From Cunninghamia lanceolata (taxonomy: Eukaryota > Streptophyta > Pinopsida > Cupressales > Cupressaceae): a stretch of 64,000 nucleotides of DNA. Position numbers and translations under genes: made by a program. Within the stretch, counting starts at the first letter, position 1, and every line of letters starts with the position of its first letter. The stretch covers positions 3,410,001 to 3,474,000 of the forward strand of contig BSBN01000334.1 in the NCBI GenBank assembly GCA_027924645.1, written 5' to 3'. The notes under the pieces were generated by a model. That model was not told where the DNA came from and made no database searches. It saw only the letters and a list, made by a program, of their open reading frames with translations. This document shows positions 11,053 to 21,469 of this stretch, one piece after another.

Positions 11053-12348
11053 ATGTCGACTTACAAGAAGGATAGTCCAAGATTTGATGGAACAAATTAC
11101 TCTGGTTGGAAGAGTCGCATGGAGTGCCATTTGAAATGCATGGGTGATGCTTATTGGGTGATAAGCAATGATGAGTATAAACCTCTAGAGAAAGTTCCTT
11201 CAACTCCAGATCAAGTCAAAGATGCTGAAAATAACCTTCAAGCCAAAGAAGCCTTGTTGAGTGCCCTGACTAATTTAGAAATGTCAAATGTCTTTGAACT
11301 AAAAATTGCTCATGAAATTTGGAAGAAGTTGGAGAATCTTTATGAAGGCGATGAATATGTCAAATGGGCCAAGCTACAAAGTCTGAGAGGAAAATTTGAA
11401 AATCTGAGGATGAGTGAAGATGAAAACATCACAATCTACATGCAAAAAATAAATGAACTTGTATGTGGTATCAGGTGTGCTGGTGGAACTTTGGAAGAAA
11501 TAGAAATTATGGCAAAAGTGCTCAGATCTTTACCTAATTCATACAAACATAAGGGTGCTTCTATAGAAGAGATCGGGATTGTCTCAAAAGTCCCAAGAGA
11601 TCAGCTGGTTGGTAAAATTTTAGCTTTTGAATTAAGTGAGTTTGGTGATTCTCTACCTAAGTCTAAATCTGCTTTCAAGGCCAGTGTATATGGAAAGCAA
11701 AAATATGATCTGGGTGAAATCTCTTCTGTAAGATCAAACAAATTTGCTAAGGCAAGGAAGGATCTTAAAGATGATGAAATTGAGTCTAAAGAACTAGAAG
11801 CTCTTATTGCCAAAAGAATGCCAAGAGGATCCAGTAAGTATGAAGGAAAGTTGTCATTCAAATGTTTTTCTTGTAATAAGATTGGTCATTTTACCTCAAG
11901 ATATCTGGAGAAATTTTCAAAGCCAAACCCTAACAGATATAAAGGTCAAAAGAATTATTACTATGTCCATAAAGCTGGAGAAGGAGTCATAGATGATGAA
12001 TCTGATCATGGAGGTGCCACTGAAGATGATTGGGTATTCATTGCTATCAAAGAAGAAGATCCAATGTCTACTAAATTTGCTAGCTGTGCAAATGTGGAAA
12101 GTGCCTTGGCTGCTCAGGTTATTGAAAAGGATGAATGGGTGCTTGATAGTGGATGTTCTCATCATATGACTGGTGATAAAAGTAAGTTTATAAACTTTGA
12201 AAAATATGAAAGTGGAATTGTCAAATTTGGAGACAGCTCAGTTGGTAGAATCCATGGCAGAGGATCCATCTGTTTTGATGGTAAGAATAACACAAATGAT
12301 GTTTTGTATGTGGAAGGACTGAAGCATAATCTTCTTAGTGTTGGATAG
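11053..12348 (+). CDS. CopiaA gag and start of protease
   Basis: Open frame of about 430 codons from ATG 11053 (MSTYKKDSPRFDG). I prefer this start because the in-frame ATG at 10975 lies inside the LTR. Residues 1-200 are a UBN2-type Copia gag (TNYSGWKSRMECHLK, EIWKKLENLYEGDE). A CCHC zinc knuckle is at 11863-11904, CFSCNKIGHFTSRY, with the last Cys replaced by Tyr, so zinc binding is probably impaired. The aspartic protease motif LDSGCSHHMTGD follows near 12140-12177. The frame stops at TAG 12346-12348, in a position where this family normally reads on into pol, so the stop is probably a mutation. Gag packages the RNA; the protease cuts the polyprotein. Confidence 0.8.
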   Translation: MSTYKKDSPRFDGTNYSGWKSRMECHLKCMGDAYWVISNDEYKPLEKVPSTPDQVKDAENNLQAKEALLSALTNLEMSNVFELKIAHEIWKKLENLYEGDEYVKWAKLQSLRGKFENLRMSEDENITIYMQKINELVCGIRCAGGTLEEIEIMAKVLRSLPNSYKHKGASIEEIGIVSKVPRDQLVGKILAFELSEFGDSLPKSKSAFKASVYGKQKYDLGEISSVRSNKFAKARKDLKDDEIESKELEALIAKRMPRGSSKYEGKLSFKCFSCNKIGHFTSRYLEKFSKPNPNRYKGQKNYYYVHKAGEGVIDDESDHGGATEDDWVFIAIKEEDPMSTKFASCANVESALAAQVIEKDEWVLDSGCSHHMTGDKSKFINFEKYESGIVKFGDSSVGRIHGRGSICFDGKNNTNDVLYVEGLKHNLLSVG

Positions 12349-15168
12349 TTGGTTGACAAGGGTTATGATCTCTGATTCAAGGATGGTAAATGTAGAATCT
12401 TGGAAAACTCTGGAACTAAAATTGCATCTGGTACTCAAATTAGAGGTAACATCTTTCATTTATGTAGTTCTAGCAAAATTTGTTTGATTGCTTAGACAGA
12501 TCAAAGTTGGTTATGGCATAGGAGAATGTGTCATGTGAATTTTGATAACATTGTCAAGATAAGTTCTACTCATGATGTGAGAGATCTTCCAAGACTTGTG
12601 AAACCTGATAGCATGTGTAGAGAATGTCAATTGGGTAAATAGAACAAAACATCATTCAAAACTAAAGAACAATTTTCAAGTGGGTGATTGGAACTTGTGC
12701 ATACTGATCTATGTGGTCCTGCTAGAATTATGAGTGAGCAAGGAGATAGATATTTTATGTTGTTGATTGATGATTACTCGTGGATGATGTGGGTAACTTT
12801 CTAAAAATAAAAATTAGAAGCTCAAGTGACAAATTCAAAGTGTTCAAAGTTATGGTGGAGAATGAGATTGGTGTGAAGATAAAGTGTCTGAGATCTGACA
12901 GAGGTGGAGAGTTTACCTTCGGTGAGTTTGATACATTCAATGAAAAGCATGGAATAAAAGACAGTTATCTACTCCTAGGACTCCTTAGTAAAATAGAGTT
13001 TTGGAAAGAAAGAACTAGACCATTCAAGAAGCTACCAGGACCATGATGATGGAAACAAATGGTCCACAAGTTTATTGGAGAGAACCTGTGAGTATTGATG
13101 TCTACACTCTTAACCAGGTGTAGATCAAAGGTAATTCTAGTAAGACTCCTTACAAACTCTAGTTTGGTCATCCTCCTACTGTAAGATACTTTAGATTTTT
13201 TGGTAGTAAATGCTATATCAAAAGAGATGAGGATCTAGGCAAGTTTGAGGCAAGAAGTGATGAAGGAATTTTTTTGGGTTACTCTACTCAAAGCAAAGCA
13301 TACCAGTGCTTTAATAAGAGGTTGAAGAAGATTGTTGAAAGTACTAATGTTAGAGTTGATGAGAGCAAAGAAGGACATTCCTAGTTTTGTGGATATGATT
13401 CAGATGATCAATATGAAAATCCAAGTCAAGAAAGGCAAGTGCAAACTTAGATTCAGATCTAGATTGATATAGAAAATCTAGTAATTCAAGAGGATAGTGC
13501 AGAAATTGAGGAACCAGCTCAAGAAACAGAAGCTCAAGCAATTCCCAAAACTCCCAGGTATGTAAGGATGAATCATCCTAAAGATCAAATCATAAGAGAT
13601 AGAAATAAAGGTGTTTGAACTAGGAGAAGAATTGCTGAAGTTCAAGAAGAGATTTATCTGATTTCAAAGATTGAACCAAAAATAGTAAGTGAAGCCTACA
13701 AAGATGAAAACTAGGTAAAGGCAATGGAAGAAGAATTAATGCAAATTGAAAAGAATCACACTTGGGATCTTGTTTCTAGACCTGAGGACAAAAATATGAT
13801 TGGAAATAAATGGGTCTTCTGGAATAAACTAAATGAGATGGCGAAGTTGTAAGAAATAAAGCAAGGTTTGTATACAAAGGTTATTCTCAAGTGGAAGGAA
13901 TTAATTTTGAAGAAACTTTTTCTCTGGTGGCAAGAATAGAGGTAGTCTGATTCTTTCTTGCTTTTGCTACATATAAAGATTTCAAAGTCTATCAGATGGA
14001 TGTCAAGTTAGCATTTCTAAATGGAGAGTTAGAAGAAGAAGTCTACATTGAGCAACCGGAAGGATTTCAGTTGTCTGATCAGAGAGACATGGTCTACAGA
14101 TTAAGGAAAGCATTGTATGAACTCAAACAAGCCCCAAGATCCTGGTATGTAAGATTGGATAAGTATTTTCTTAAGATAGGTTATAGAAAAAGCACTACTA
14201 ACAGTATCTCTACTTCAAGATTGATCATGAGAATCTTTTGACTATTGAGGTATTTGTTGATGATATCATTTTTGGTGGAAATGAGAGTATGTGCAAAACC
14301 TTTGATGATCAAATGCAAAGTGAATTTGAGATGTCCATGTTTAGTGAAATGAACTTCTTCTTAGGTCTATAAATCACTTAGTCAAATAAAGAAATCTTTA
14401 TATCTCAGTCTAAGTATGTGAAAGAATTGTTGAAAAGGTTTGGAAAGGAAGATTCAAATCTAGTAAGTATGCCTATGGCAACCGGATGTAAGCTGAGTAA
14501 AGATGATGATTCCCCTAAGGCAAATTAGAAAAGGTATAGATCAATGATTGGAGGACTGCTCTATCTGACTCAGACCAGACCTGATATCATGAATGCAGTT
14601 AGGCTTGTCGCTAGATTCCAAGCTGATCCTAAAGAATCCCATGTTGTAGTAGTCAAGATAATTTTTAGCTATCTCAAAGGGACAAGTGATTATGGATTAT
14701 GGTATCCAAAGGATAATAAGTTCACTCTACATGCATATATAGATGTTGATTGGTCAGGAGATGTGGATGATAGAAAAAACACTAGTGGTGGTGCATTCTT
14801 CTTGGGAAGTAGATTGGTTTCTATCTACAGCAGAGGTAGAGTACATAGTAGCAGCAAACAATTATACTCAAGTTCTGTGGATGAAGCAAATGTTGAAGGA
14901 CATCATAATTGTGTTTGAAGAGCCTGTCATAGTCTTTTGTGATAATTCAAGTGCAATAAGCATCTCAAAGAATCTGGTGTTGCATTAAAAAACAAAGCAT
15001 ATATCCATCAAGTTTCATTTCTTGAGAGAGAAGGTAAATAAGAATGAATTCAAGTTGGAGTTTGTGTCCTCAAACGATTAGATTGTGGATATTTTCACTA
15101 AGCCTCTACCCAAGGATATTTTTGAGTATCTCAGAGAGAAGTTAGGGGTTATTAACCCTCCTGATTAG
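12349..15168 (+). pseudogene. CopiaA pol: GAG-pre-integrase, integrase, RT, RNase H (broken)
   Basis: Continues from gag-protease with many stops (TGA 12373, TAG 12640 and others) and several frameshifts. GAG-pre-integrase with LWHRRM near 12510; integrase with DLCGPAR near 12700 and RSDRGGEFTFGEFDTF near 12890-12940. RT includes QMDVKLAFLNGELEEEVY near 13995-14045, LYELKQAPRSWYVRLDKYF, and FVDD near 14250-14264. The LYLTQTRPDIMNAV box is at 14560-14600. RNase H has STAEVEYIVAA near 14830 and ends with HISIKFHFLREK and a stop at 15166. A small internal deletion near 14820 removes the residues before STAEVEY. Inactive. Confidence 0.88.
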
Positions 15169-15506
15169 AACTAAGATATACTAAGGTGCATCAGTCCGGT
15201 GGAATTCACATTCATATCTTGTGATCCAGATTGATGCTAAGAAGATACTACTTAGGGGGAGTAGTAAGTATGAAAATTTTGGGATCAGTTTGAAACAAAA
15301 AGGGAGAAAAGATTGCAAATATGTGCCCTTTGCCATTGATGTCAAAGGGGGAGAGAAGTTCATGTGAAAAACTAGTTGCTGATGAATGGGGGAGTAGTGA
15401 AGAAAGTAATTGTAGAAGTGATAAGAGAAAGGGGGAGAAGGTCTTGTCTTGATGACCAAATCGGTTTTTCACATCATATGTTGCCATAAATGACAAAGGG
15501 GGAGAT
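15169..15506 (+). other. CopiaA 3' untranslated region with repeated polypurine tracts
   Basis: 338 bp without coding content. GGGGGAG occurs near 15254, 15348, 15431 and in the final ACAAAGGGGGAGA at 15493-15505, directly before the 3' LTR. The last is the plus-strand primer (PPT). The upstream copies resemble the multiple PPT-like tracts described for Sireviruses. Confidence 0.75.
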
Positions 15507-16860
15507 TGTTTCAAATATGTGCCTAAGTAGTATTGTCATTGATATCAACATATCCTTGTTGCCATTGGTGTCATTTGTTTCTTATTTTGTTGCCTTTATA
15601 GAAGACTGTATTGTTGAGAATATCGAGAAAATTAATGAAGATCAATGTATGAGGACCATATGGCTGAGTAGAGGATTGTCTAAAGAAGCTCTAGTTATGT
15701 TTTTAAGGGTTAGCATGAAGATTTGAAGAAGCTATGGCCATCTAAGTTGAACTAGTTTTGCAGTGGTCAGAAGAGATAGAGTAACAGGAAAGAGGTCTAG
15801 ATTGTTCTAGCTATGTCAAATGATGATATGTGGATATAGAGGCATGTTTGGGAAGTCAGTGTGTATCATCCATTCAAGTGGTCTATGGTTTGGAGGTCTA
15901 AAAGCAATCTTTCTAATGTGACCATCATGGCAGATAGTGATCTTGAGGTTCCAGAGGAAGATGCAAGTGATTCTGACGATTTGGAGGAGTGTGGATATTT
16001 TTGTTGAATTCAATGTGCTTGTGGATGTCTCTGGATTATGTGACTACTATTTTGGAGGTCCGCATTGAAGTTTGAGCTTGTCAATGAAGATTTCCTTCTT
16101 GGTGTTGTTGTTCTTCCCAGTCTTTGTTGACTGGATGATTCAAGTATGTTGTAGATGATCTAAGAGCAATTCTATGAAGCGTGGCATAGTGATCAAGGAA
16201 GATTTAAGTCCTAGTTATGTTTGTCTAACAATTTAGTGATTTGCATTAAGTTAGATTCTTGTAGTTCTGACCTTGATGTTCATTCCAAGGTTGATGAAGC
16301 GTATAAATACTTGTTGAGTTGTTAAAAATCATCCTTGTGCAAAAATAATAAAATCCAAAGAAAGGATCAAAGGCAAAGTAGAGTAGAGGAGAAAAAGAAG
16401 AACAAGAGATGTTTTAGGATGAAGAATTAGAGAAGAAATATTTGGGGCAGAGCAGAAGTCTTGTGAGCATTCAATGCAACTGAACCAGGCATGAAGTAGA
16501 TGCAATTGATCAGATAATTCTTTCTGTATTAGACATAAATTTTGTAGGCAGTGAGACTCTCTTGAGTAGTGAGCTCTAGATAGTGAGCTAGAAGGCATGT
16601 GCATTCTCTTTTCTTCTAAGTACTTTTAATAGGGTATGAATCTTGTGGGCTAACCCCACTGTGGTTTTCCCTTAACCAGGTTTCCACATAAAAATTCAGG
16701 TGTTATGTGTGCTCAATTTATTTATGCTCTTGTGTTATTGATTCATACTTTAATGTTTATCTTATTAAAATTTGTCAAAGAAGATTAAAAGAATAAAGTA
16801 TTAATATTTGTGGGACAACTGATTCACCCCCCCTCTCAGTTGTCCGATCTAATTCCAACA
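15507..16860 (+). repeat. CopiaA 3' LTR
   Basis: 1354 bp from TGTTTCAAATATGTGCC to CTAATTCCAACA, partner of 9681-10995. It is longer mainly because of small indels, one around 15868-15910. TATAAATA at 16302-16309. Confidence 0.93.
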
Positions 16861-16865
16861 CCCTT
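16861..16865. repeat. CopiaA target site duplication, right copy (CCCTT)
   Basis: Identical to 9676-9680. Confidence 0.95.
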
Positions 16866-18469
16866 ATACTAGGGTGGGCTACTAATATTAAGATCTTATT
16901 CCCTATCACTAAATGCCCAAATTTCTTAAGAGTTTTTACCATAGCATAAGCTTGCTTTTCAATGAAATTATACCTAGACTCATACTCCCTCAAGGTCCTA
17001 GAGAAGAATGCAATTGGATGTTCTCCTTCTTTGTCATCTTTTTGGGTCAGAATAGCTGCAACACTGTGTTCTCCTCCATATACATACATTATGAAGGACA
17101 TAGAGAAATATGGGTTTCTTAGTACTGGGGCAGTGGAAACTTCTTCAAAAGCTTGTCTCCCTTCAATAGTCCATTTGAAAGCTAAATCTTTCCTGAGCAA
17201 TAAAGTAACGGGCCTGACTAGCCCTGCAAAATTAGATATGAAGCGACTAACAAAATTGATCTTACCCAAAAAGGACTAAACAGCCTTCTTATTGACTGGT
17301 AAAGATAGATTTAGTATGGCAGTGACTCACTTTGGGTCAATGGATATTCCATCTTTTGAAACAATGTGTCCTAGAAGCTTCCCTTGGGGCATAGTAAAAA
17401 CACACTTCTTGGGGTATAGGGAAATCCCAAATCCTTGACACTTCTGAAAAACAACTTCCAAATACTCAAAGTGTTCTTTGGCATTTTTGGTAAATATGGT
17501 AAGGTCATCCAAATAAATCAAAATGATCTTCTTTATGAGGTCTTCAAATGCTATGTCCATGGTGTGCTGAAAAGTAGCTCCAACATTTGAGAGACTGAAT
17601 GGCATCTTGCCGTATACAAATGTTCCCCACTTTGTAGTGAATGTTGTCTTATGTTGATCCTCATCAGCTAACCACATTTGATTGTACCTTGAGAAACCAT
17701 CAAGAAAAGAAAACCTATCTGACCCAGCTACTATTTGCAAAATCTATTCCATGGATGGCAGGGGGTAATGGTCTTTTAATGATGCTTTATTCAGATCTCT
17801 AAAGTCTGCACAGAGCCTTATGTCTCCATTCTTTTTCCTTACTGGCACTAAGTTAGACACCCAAGTTGAGTGCTTAATTGGAAATATGATTTTGGACTCT
17901 AGAAGATTTTGTAATTCATCTACCATTAAAGGTTCAATCTTAGGATTCACTAGTCTGTGTTTCTGACAGACTGGTTTTGACCCCTCAGCAAGTTCTATGG
18001 TATGTTGAATGATGTCTCTATTATAACCATGCAGGTCGTCATAGGTCCATGCAATTACTCTATCATACTTATTACACAAAGAAATCAGCTTATCCTTTTC
18101 CTCTTGGGTAATAGCATTGCCTACCTTCAGCTTTCTTCCTTTAGAGACTTGAATTTTAGAATAATCATCTTTTCTTGCCTTAAACTTCCTCTTGTCTAGG
18201 CTTACATCATCCAGGTCAAATAGATTCTCAAGTGTGATCAATCCTTTTGGGAGATTATTAGACTTTAGTTGGATAATTTTGTCACCATAAGCTTCTTCAA
18301 TCTTAGGCCGTAATTGGTCAGCAAATTCTCCTGATTGTTGCAGAAACAAAAGTACCTGAAGATCATTATCAAAGACTTGCCAGCTCTGGATGTTATCTGG
18401 GATTGCTGATCTCACTATCACCTTCACTGCCTCACTGTTAATAAGTAGGTCACTCACTGAGTCAAATTG
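16866..18469 (-). pseudogene. GypsyA reverse transcriptase and degenerate gypsy RNase H
   Basis: RT fingers and palm run from about 18080 to 17330: HTIELAEGSKPVCQKHRL, KNGDIRLCADFRDLNKAS near 17790-17850, a TAG at 17744, then FSLSNVGATFQHTMD and the catalytic LIYLDDLTIF near 17490-17520. The connection and RNase H follow at 17269-16866 (GKINFVSRFISNFAGL, FFSRTLREYESRYNFIEKQ). The first RNase H Asp position reads YVYGG instead of the usual YVDA-type box, so this RNase H is probably inactive. The frame stops at the CopiaA insertion (ILVAHPSI) and resumes left of 9680. RT copies the RNA genome; RNase H removes the RNA strand. Confidence 0.88.
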
Positions 18470-18937
18470 GGAACCAATTTGTACCATTCTGTCTGCTTCA
18501 GTGTTTTGGGTTCTAGGGACAACTTCTATGTTAAAAGCATCAAAACCATCTATTAAATCTCAAATTCTGTGGCAATAAGATCTCATTCTTACATTCTTTG
18601 CCACATCTTTTTCTCCAATTTGCTCCACAACTAGTTCTAAATCTCCCTTGACAACCAGGTTCTTTATCCCTTTCTTCTTTGGTAGCATAAGACCATGCAC
18701 TAAAGACACATACTCAGCATCATTATTTGTGCAAGAAAATTGAAAGTGTATGGATCTAAGAATTTTCTCACCATTTGGAGAAGTGAGACATATACCTGGT
18801 CTAGCACGATTTTCTCTCCCATCAAAATTCAAGGTCCAGATTTCTGAGCTTCTGTCAAGTTCTTCTTTTTCAGATACTTCTTTTCTCATAACATTTGGCA
18901 TTTCTTGGCCTTCTTCAAAAATAAAATAAGTACCCAA
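18470..18937 (-). pseudogene. GypsyA archaeal-type RNase H (aRNH) upstream of RT
   Basis: Encodes WTLNFDGRENRARPGICL, CTNNDAEYVSLVHGLMLPK, GIKNLVVKGDLELVVEQI and, after a TGA near 18560, FNIEVVPRTQNTEADRM. These match the four blocks of the extra RNase H known from Tat elements, and the catalytic D, E, D, D are all recognisable (FDG, AEY, KGD, EAD). It lies directly before the RT linker in element order, so pol here reads protease, aRNH, RT, gypsy RNase H, integrase. The Tat order I know puts the extra RNase H after the gypsy RNase H. Confidence 0.85.
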
Positions 18938-19089
18938 ACTAGTGGAGTCATAATTTCCATAAGGGTCACTTTACATCATGGTCATCAACTAACTATTTTC
19001 TTCTTCCTACTGATCATGTTCAGTCCAGTCACCTAATTCCTCAACAAAGACTCTCTCCTCCTTATTCATCATGGCATGGGATGCTTCAA

Positions 19090-19540
19090 TTGTTGGTGTT
19101 GGTTAATCAATGATATGATCTTTGGATAGAGGTTCAAATGGTACCTTCATCTTCGTTCCATACTTAGTTCTCAAAATCAGATGTGACCAATCAAGTGACA
19201 CGTATCCTCCTATCTTGGCTATGAAATCTCTAGATAGGCATAAATTGAAGACAAGGGGAATATCTATAACTACTACATCATGTTTGACAGTTATGTTTGG
19301 GTAGGTATAAAGCTATAATGGGAGTTGTTTAATCCTTCCCATGGTTTGGATAGGCTTCCCATCGAATTGCATGACCTCTTTAGCTAGTGGCTCATATTTT
19401 ATATTTAAAGCATCTGCTATCTATTTTGGCATGACTATAGTACTAGCCTAGAATCTATCATTGAGTTATTCAACAATTTCTTTCCCACTATTAAATTTAG
19501 ATAAAATGGCTCTGGCTTTGATTTACTTACTTCTGGTGTA
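19090..19540 (-). pseudogene. GypsyA protease region (broken)
   Basis: Minus-strand pieces such as RFAST-like VMPK, YEPLAKEVMQFDGKPIQTMG, VVIDIPLVFNLCLSRDFIAK and GGYVSLDWSHL have the pattern of the retropepsin domain and its downstream strand in Tat elements. Stops interrupt it, and the catalytic Asp triplet is not cleanly readable. It lies between the gag zinc knuckle and aRNH, as expected for protease. Confidence 0.6.
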
Positions 19541-19559
19541 GCATTTAGTAGAGCAGCTA

Positions 19560-21420
19560 TTTGCAGAGGTGGAATGTCTTTACTTTAAATCTTCCTTTTA
19601 TTAGTAACTCCTTTTGTACTAGCAGTTTTAGGATCTACCTGATTCTACAATGCTTCTTGTAACAGTGTCTTTTGCTCAGGAATCACCAGTATATCCCAGA
19701 TTGATAGGTGTGTAGGGGTCTTCTTTAGCTAATCCACCACATTCATGGGTCATAATGTTTGTAACTTTGGGTAGCAGGGATATCTCACTTTTTCTAGCAC
19801 TTGGATGGAGACTGCTTGATTCTAGACTAGTTGAGGTACTTCTTGTCTCGAAGCTGAATTATAGTGATTCTGAAGAAGAGGAGCCCCAACAGCATCATTG
19901 TTGGTAGCTTCAGGTTGTTCCATCATCCTTCTCTTTAATCTAGTATAGTAATCCGATTGTACTAAGGGTTTCTTGGAAGTAGATGCTTCATTCAAGAATA
20001 TTGAATCTTCATCTTCAATCCATGAAAACAAAGTATGTTCTAGGGCAATTTCTTCTTCTTTCTAAATAGACATTCCTTGTATTTGAGCCACCATTACTGC
20101 ATTCTAAACACTGGGTGACTGGTATGGAGGAGCATTGGACACCATAACTTGACCTTTCATCTTTCTTTGTTCTACTATCTTTTTTTGTAAATTACCCCTG
20201 GGGTAATCTCTGGGCATGTGAGCATTGTTGCAAGGAAAACACCAAGCATTGGCATCTTCTGCTAGATTATTTTGTCCAAGGACCATTTCTCTATTTGGGT
20301 TATGAGGAACATCTTGCAAAGGTGTGGGAACCATGACCAACTGATTTGAAGGTTGATGATTGTTTGGTCTTTGTGATCCTTAATACTGGTTTGACTGATA
20401 TGGGGGCTTATTTCCTTGGAATCCCTAGTAAGGAGGCTTTGTGTAAGAATTTTGTTGCCTCTTGAGATTAAGAATCTCATTTGAAGAGGTCCTAAGGATG
20501 TTCTTGACATCATCCATTTCAGATGGAGGGGCAGAGGGTGCTAGCACAGTGGGTTGTTGAGGTGTTGGGAAAGTGTGCATGGATACAGGCAATGATGGTG
20601 AATTAGGGACTTCTTGAGGCAAGGGGATAGAAATTTCTAGAAACATAAGCATAGGAGACCTTGGAGGTAGTTTTCCAGCATCAATTAGATTGTTCTCAGC
20701 TCTTACAGCTAATTTGTATGCATTTGGTAGGGTCTGTCCTCCTAGGGAGTGAATCATTATAGATATATCAGAATTGAAAGATTTGAGGTAGAATACAATG
20801 ACATACCTCAAGGTGGCCTAACTGTAGTAGGGAATCAGTACCAGGTTTTTTGAAACCTAGTGTTAAAGTTTGTTATAGCTTCTTGCGGTGCCCTCTTTAT
20901 AGTGAGTAATTGTTGCAGCAAGGAAGATTTGTCACCCTTTTCACTGAATCTTGCAAAGAAAGCATCTCCAATCTAGTCCCAAGTGGATATTAAATTTGGG
21001 GTAAGAGATCTATACCAATCCAGAGCCTTCCCTTTGAAAGAAGCCACCAACAGCCTTATAGCTACATTTTGTACGGTAATAACATGTACTGTACACACGT
21101 CTGATACATCTTAAAGATGCTCCCCTAGTGTCTTGGAATCTTCTCCATTGAATTTGGTTGAAGATTTCAAAGCATTAGCTGGTATCAGATTCCAAGTATC
21201 TGGTGGTGTCAGAAGAATGAGAGGACTGCTATTGTTCCAATTTGCATAGTTTCTTGGAGGTACAGGTACTCCCATGTTTGCTCCTGATGCTATTGCAACT
21301 CATATTACTCTTCTTCTTGGTGTGGCAACTAATGGTGGAAATAAAATCCCCAGATTAGCGGCTAACTAAGCTCTGGTTGTTGGTCCACAACTTTGACTCC
21401 TTAAGGCTCTTTGGTTCATA
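19560..21420 (-). pseudogene. GypsyA gag (broken)
   Basis: Starts near 21420 after the PBS and reads leftwards with several frame changes. The retrotransposon gag core is near 21080-20830 (KGKALDWYRSL, FARFSEKGDKSSLLQQLLTIK, ITNFNTRFQKTWYRFP). A proline-rich linker is near 20640-20520. The zinc-knuckle-like CFPCNNAHMPRDYP lies at 20200-20241, with Tyr where the last Cys is expected. Gag forms the particle that packages element RNA. Inactive because of stops near 20820, 20425 and elsewhere. Confidence 0.75.
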
Positions 21421-21444
21421 CAATCTTGATCAAAATTTCAAGAA

Positions 21445-21463
21445 AGGTCCCACCGGGCATGCC
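21445..21463 (-). other. GypsyA primer binding site candidate
   Basis: On the minus strand TGGCATGCCCGGTGGGACC follows the 5' LTR after about six bases. The TGGC start and position fit a PBS; it is not the initiator tRNA-Met type. I could not name the tRNA. Confidence 0.6.
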
Positions 21464-21469
21464 AAAAAC

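Larger units (their letters stand above)
9681..16860 (+). mobile_element. CopiaA: full-length Sirevirus-like Ty1/copia element
   Basis: 7180 bp: 5' LTR, PBS for initiator tRNA-Met, gag-protease frame, broken integrase-RT-RNase H, a repeated polypurine region, 3' LTR, and a perfect 5-bp TSD. The gene order (protease, integrase, RT, RNase H) is that of Ty1/copia. Several GGGGGAG tracts before the 3' LTR are a trait described for Sireviruses; lineage assignment rests on that and is tentative. It is inserted in GypsyA RNase H in the opposite orientation, so it is younger than GypsyA. A solo LTR of the same family lies at 52749-54182. Confidence 0.93.
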
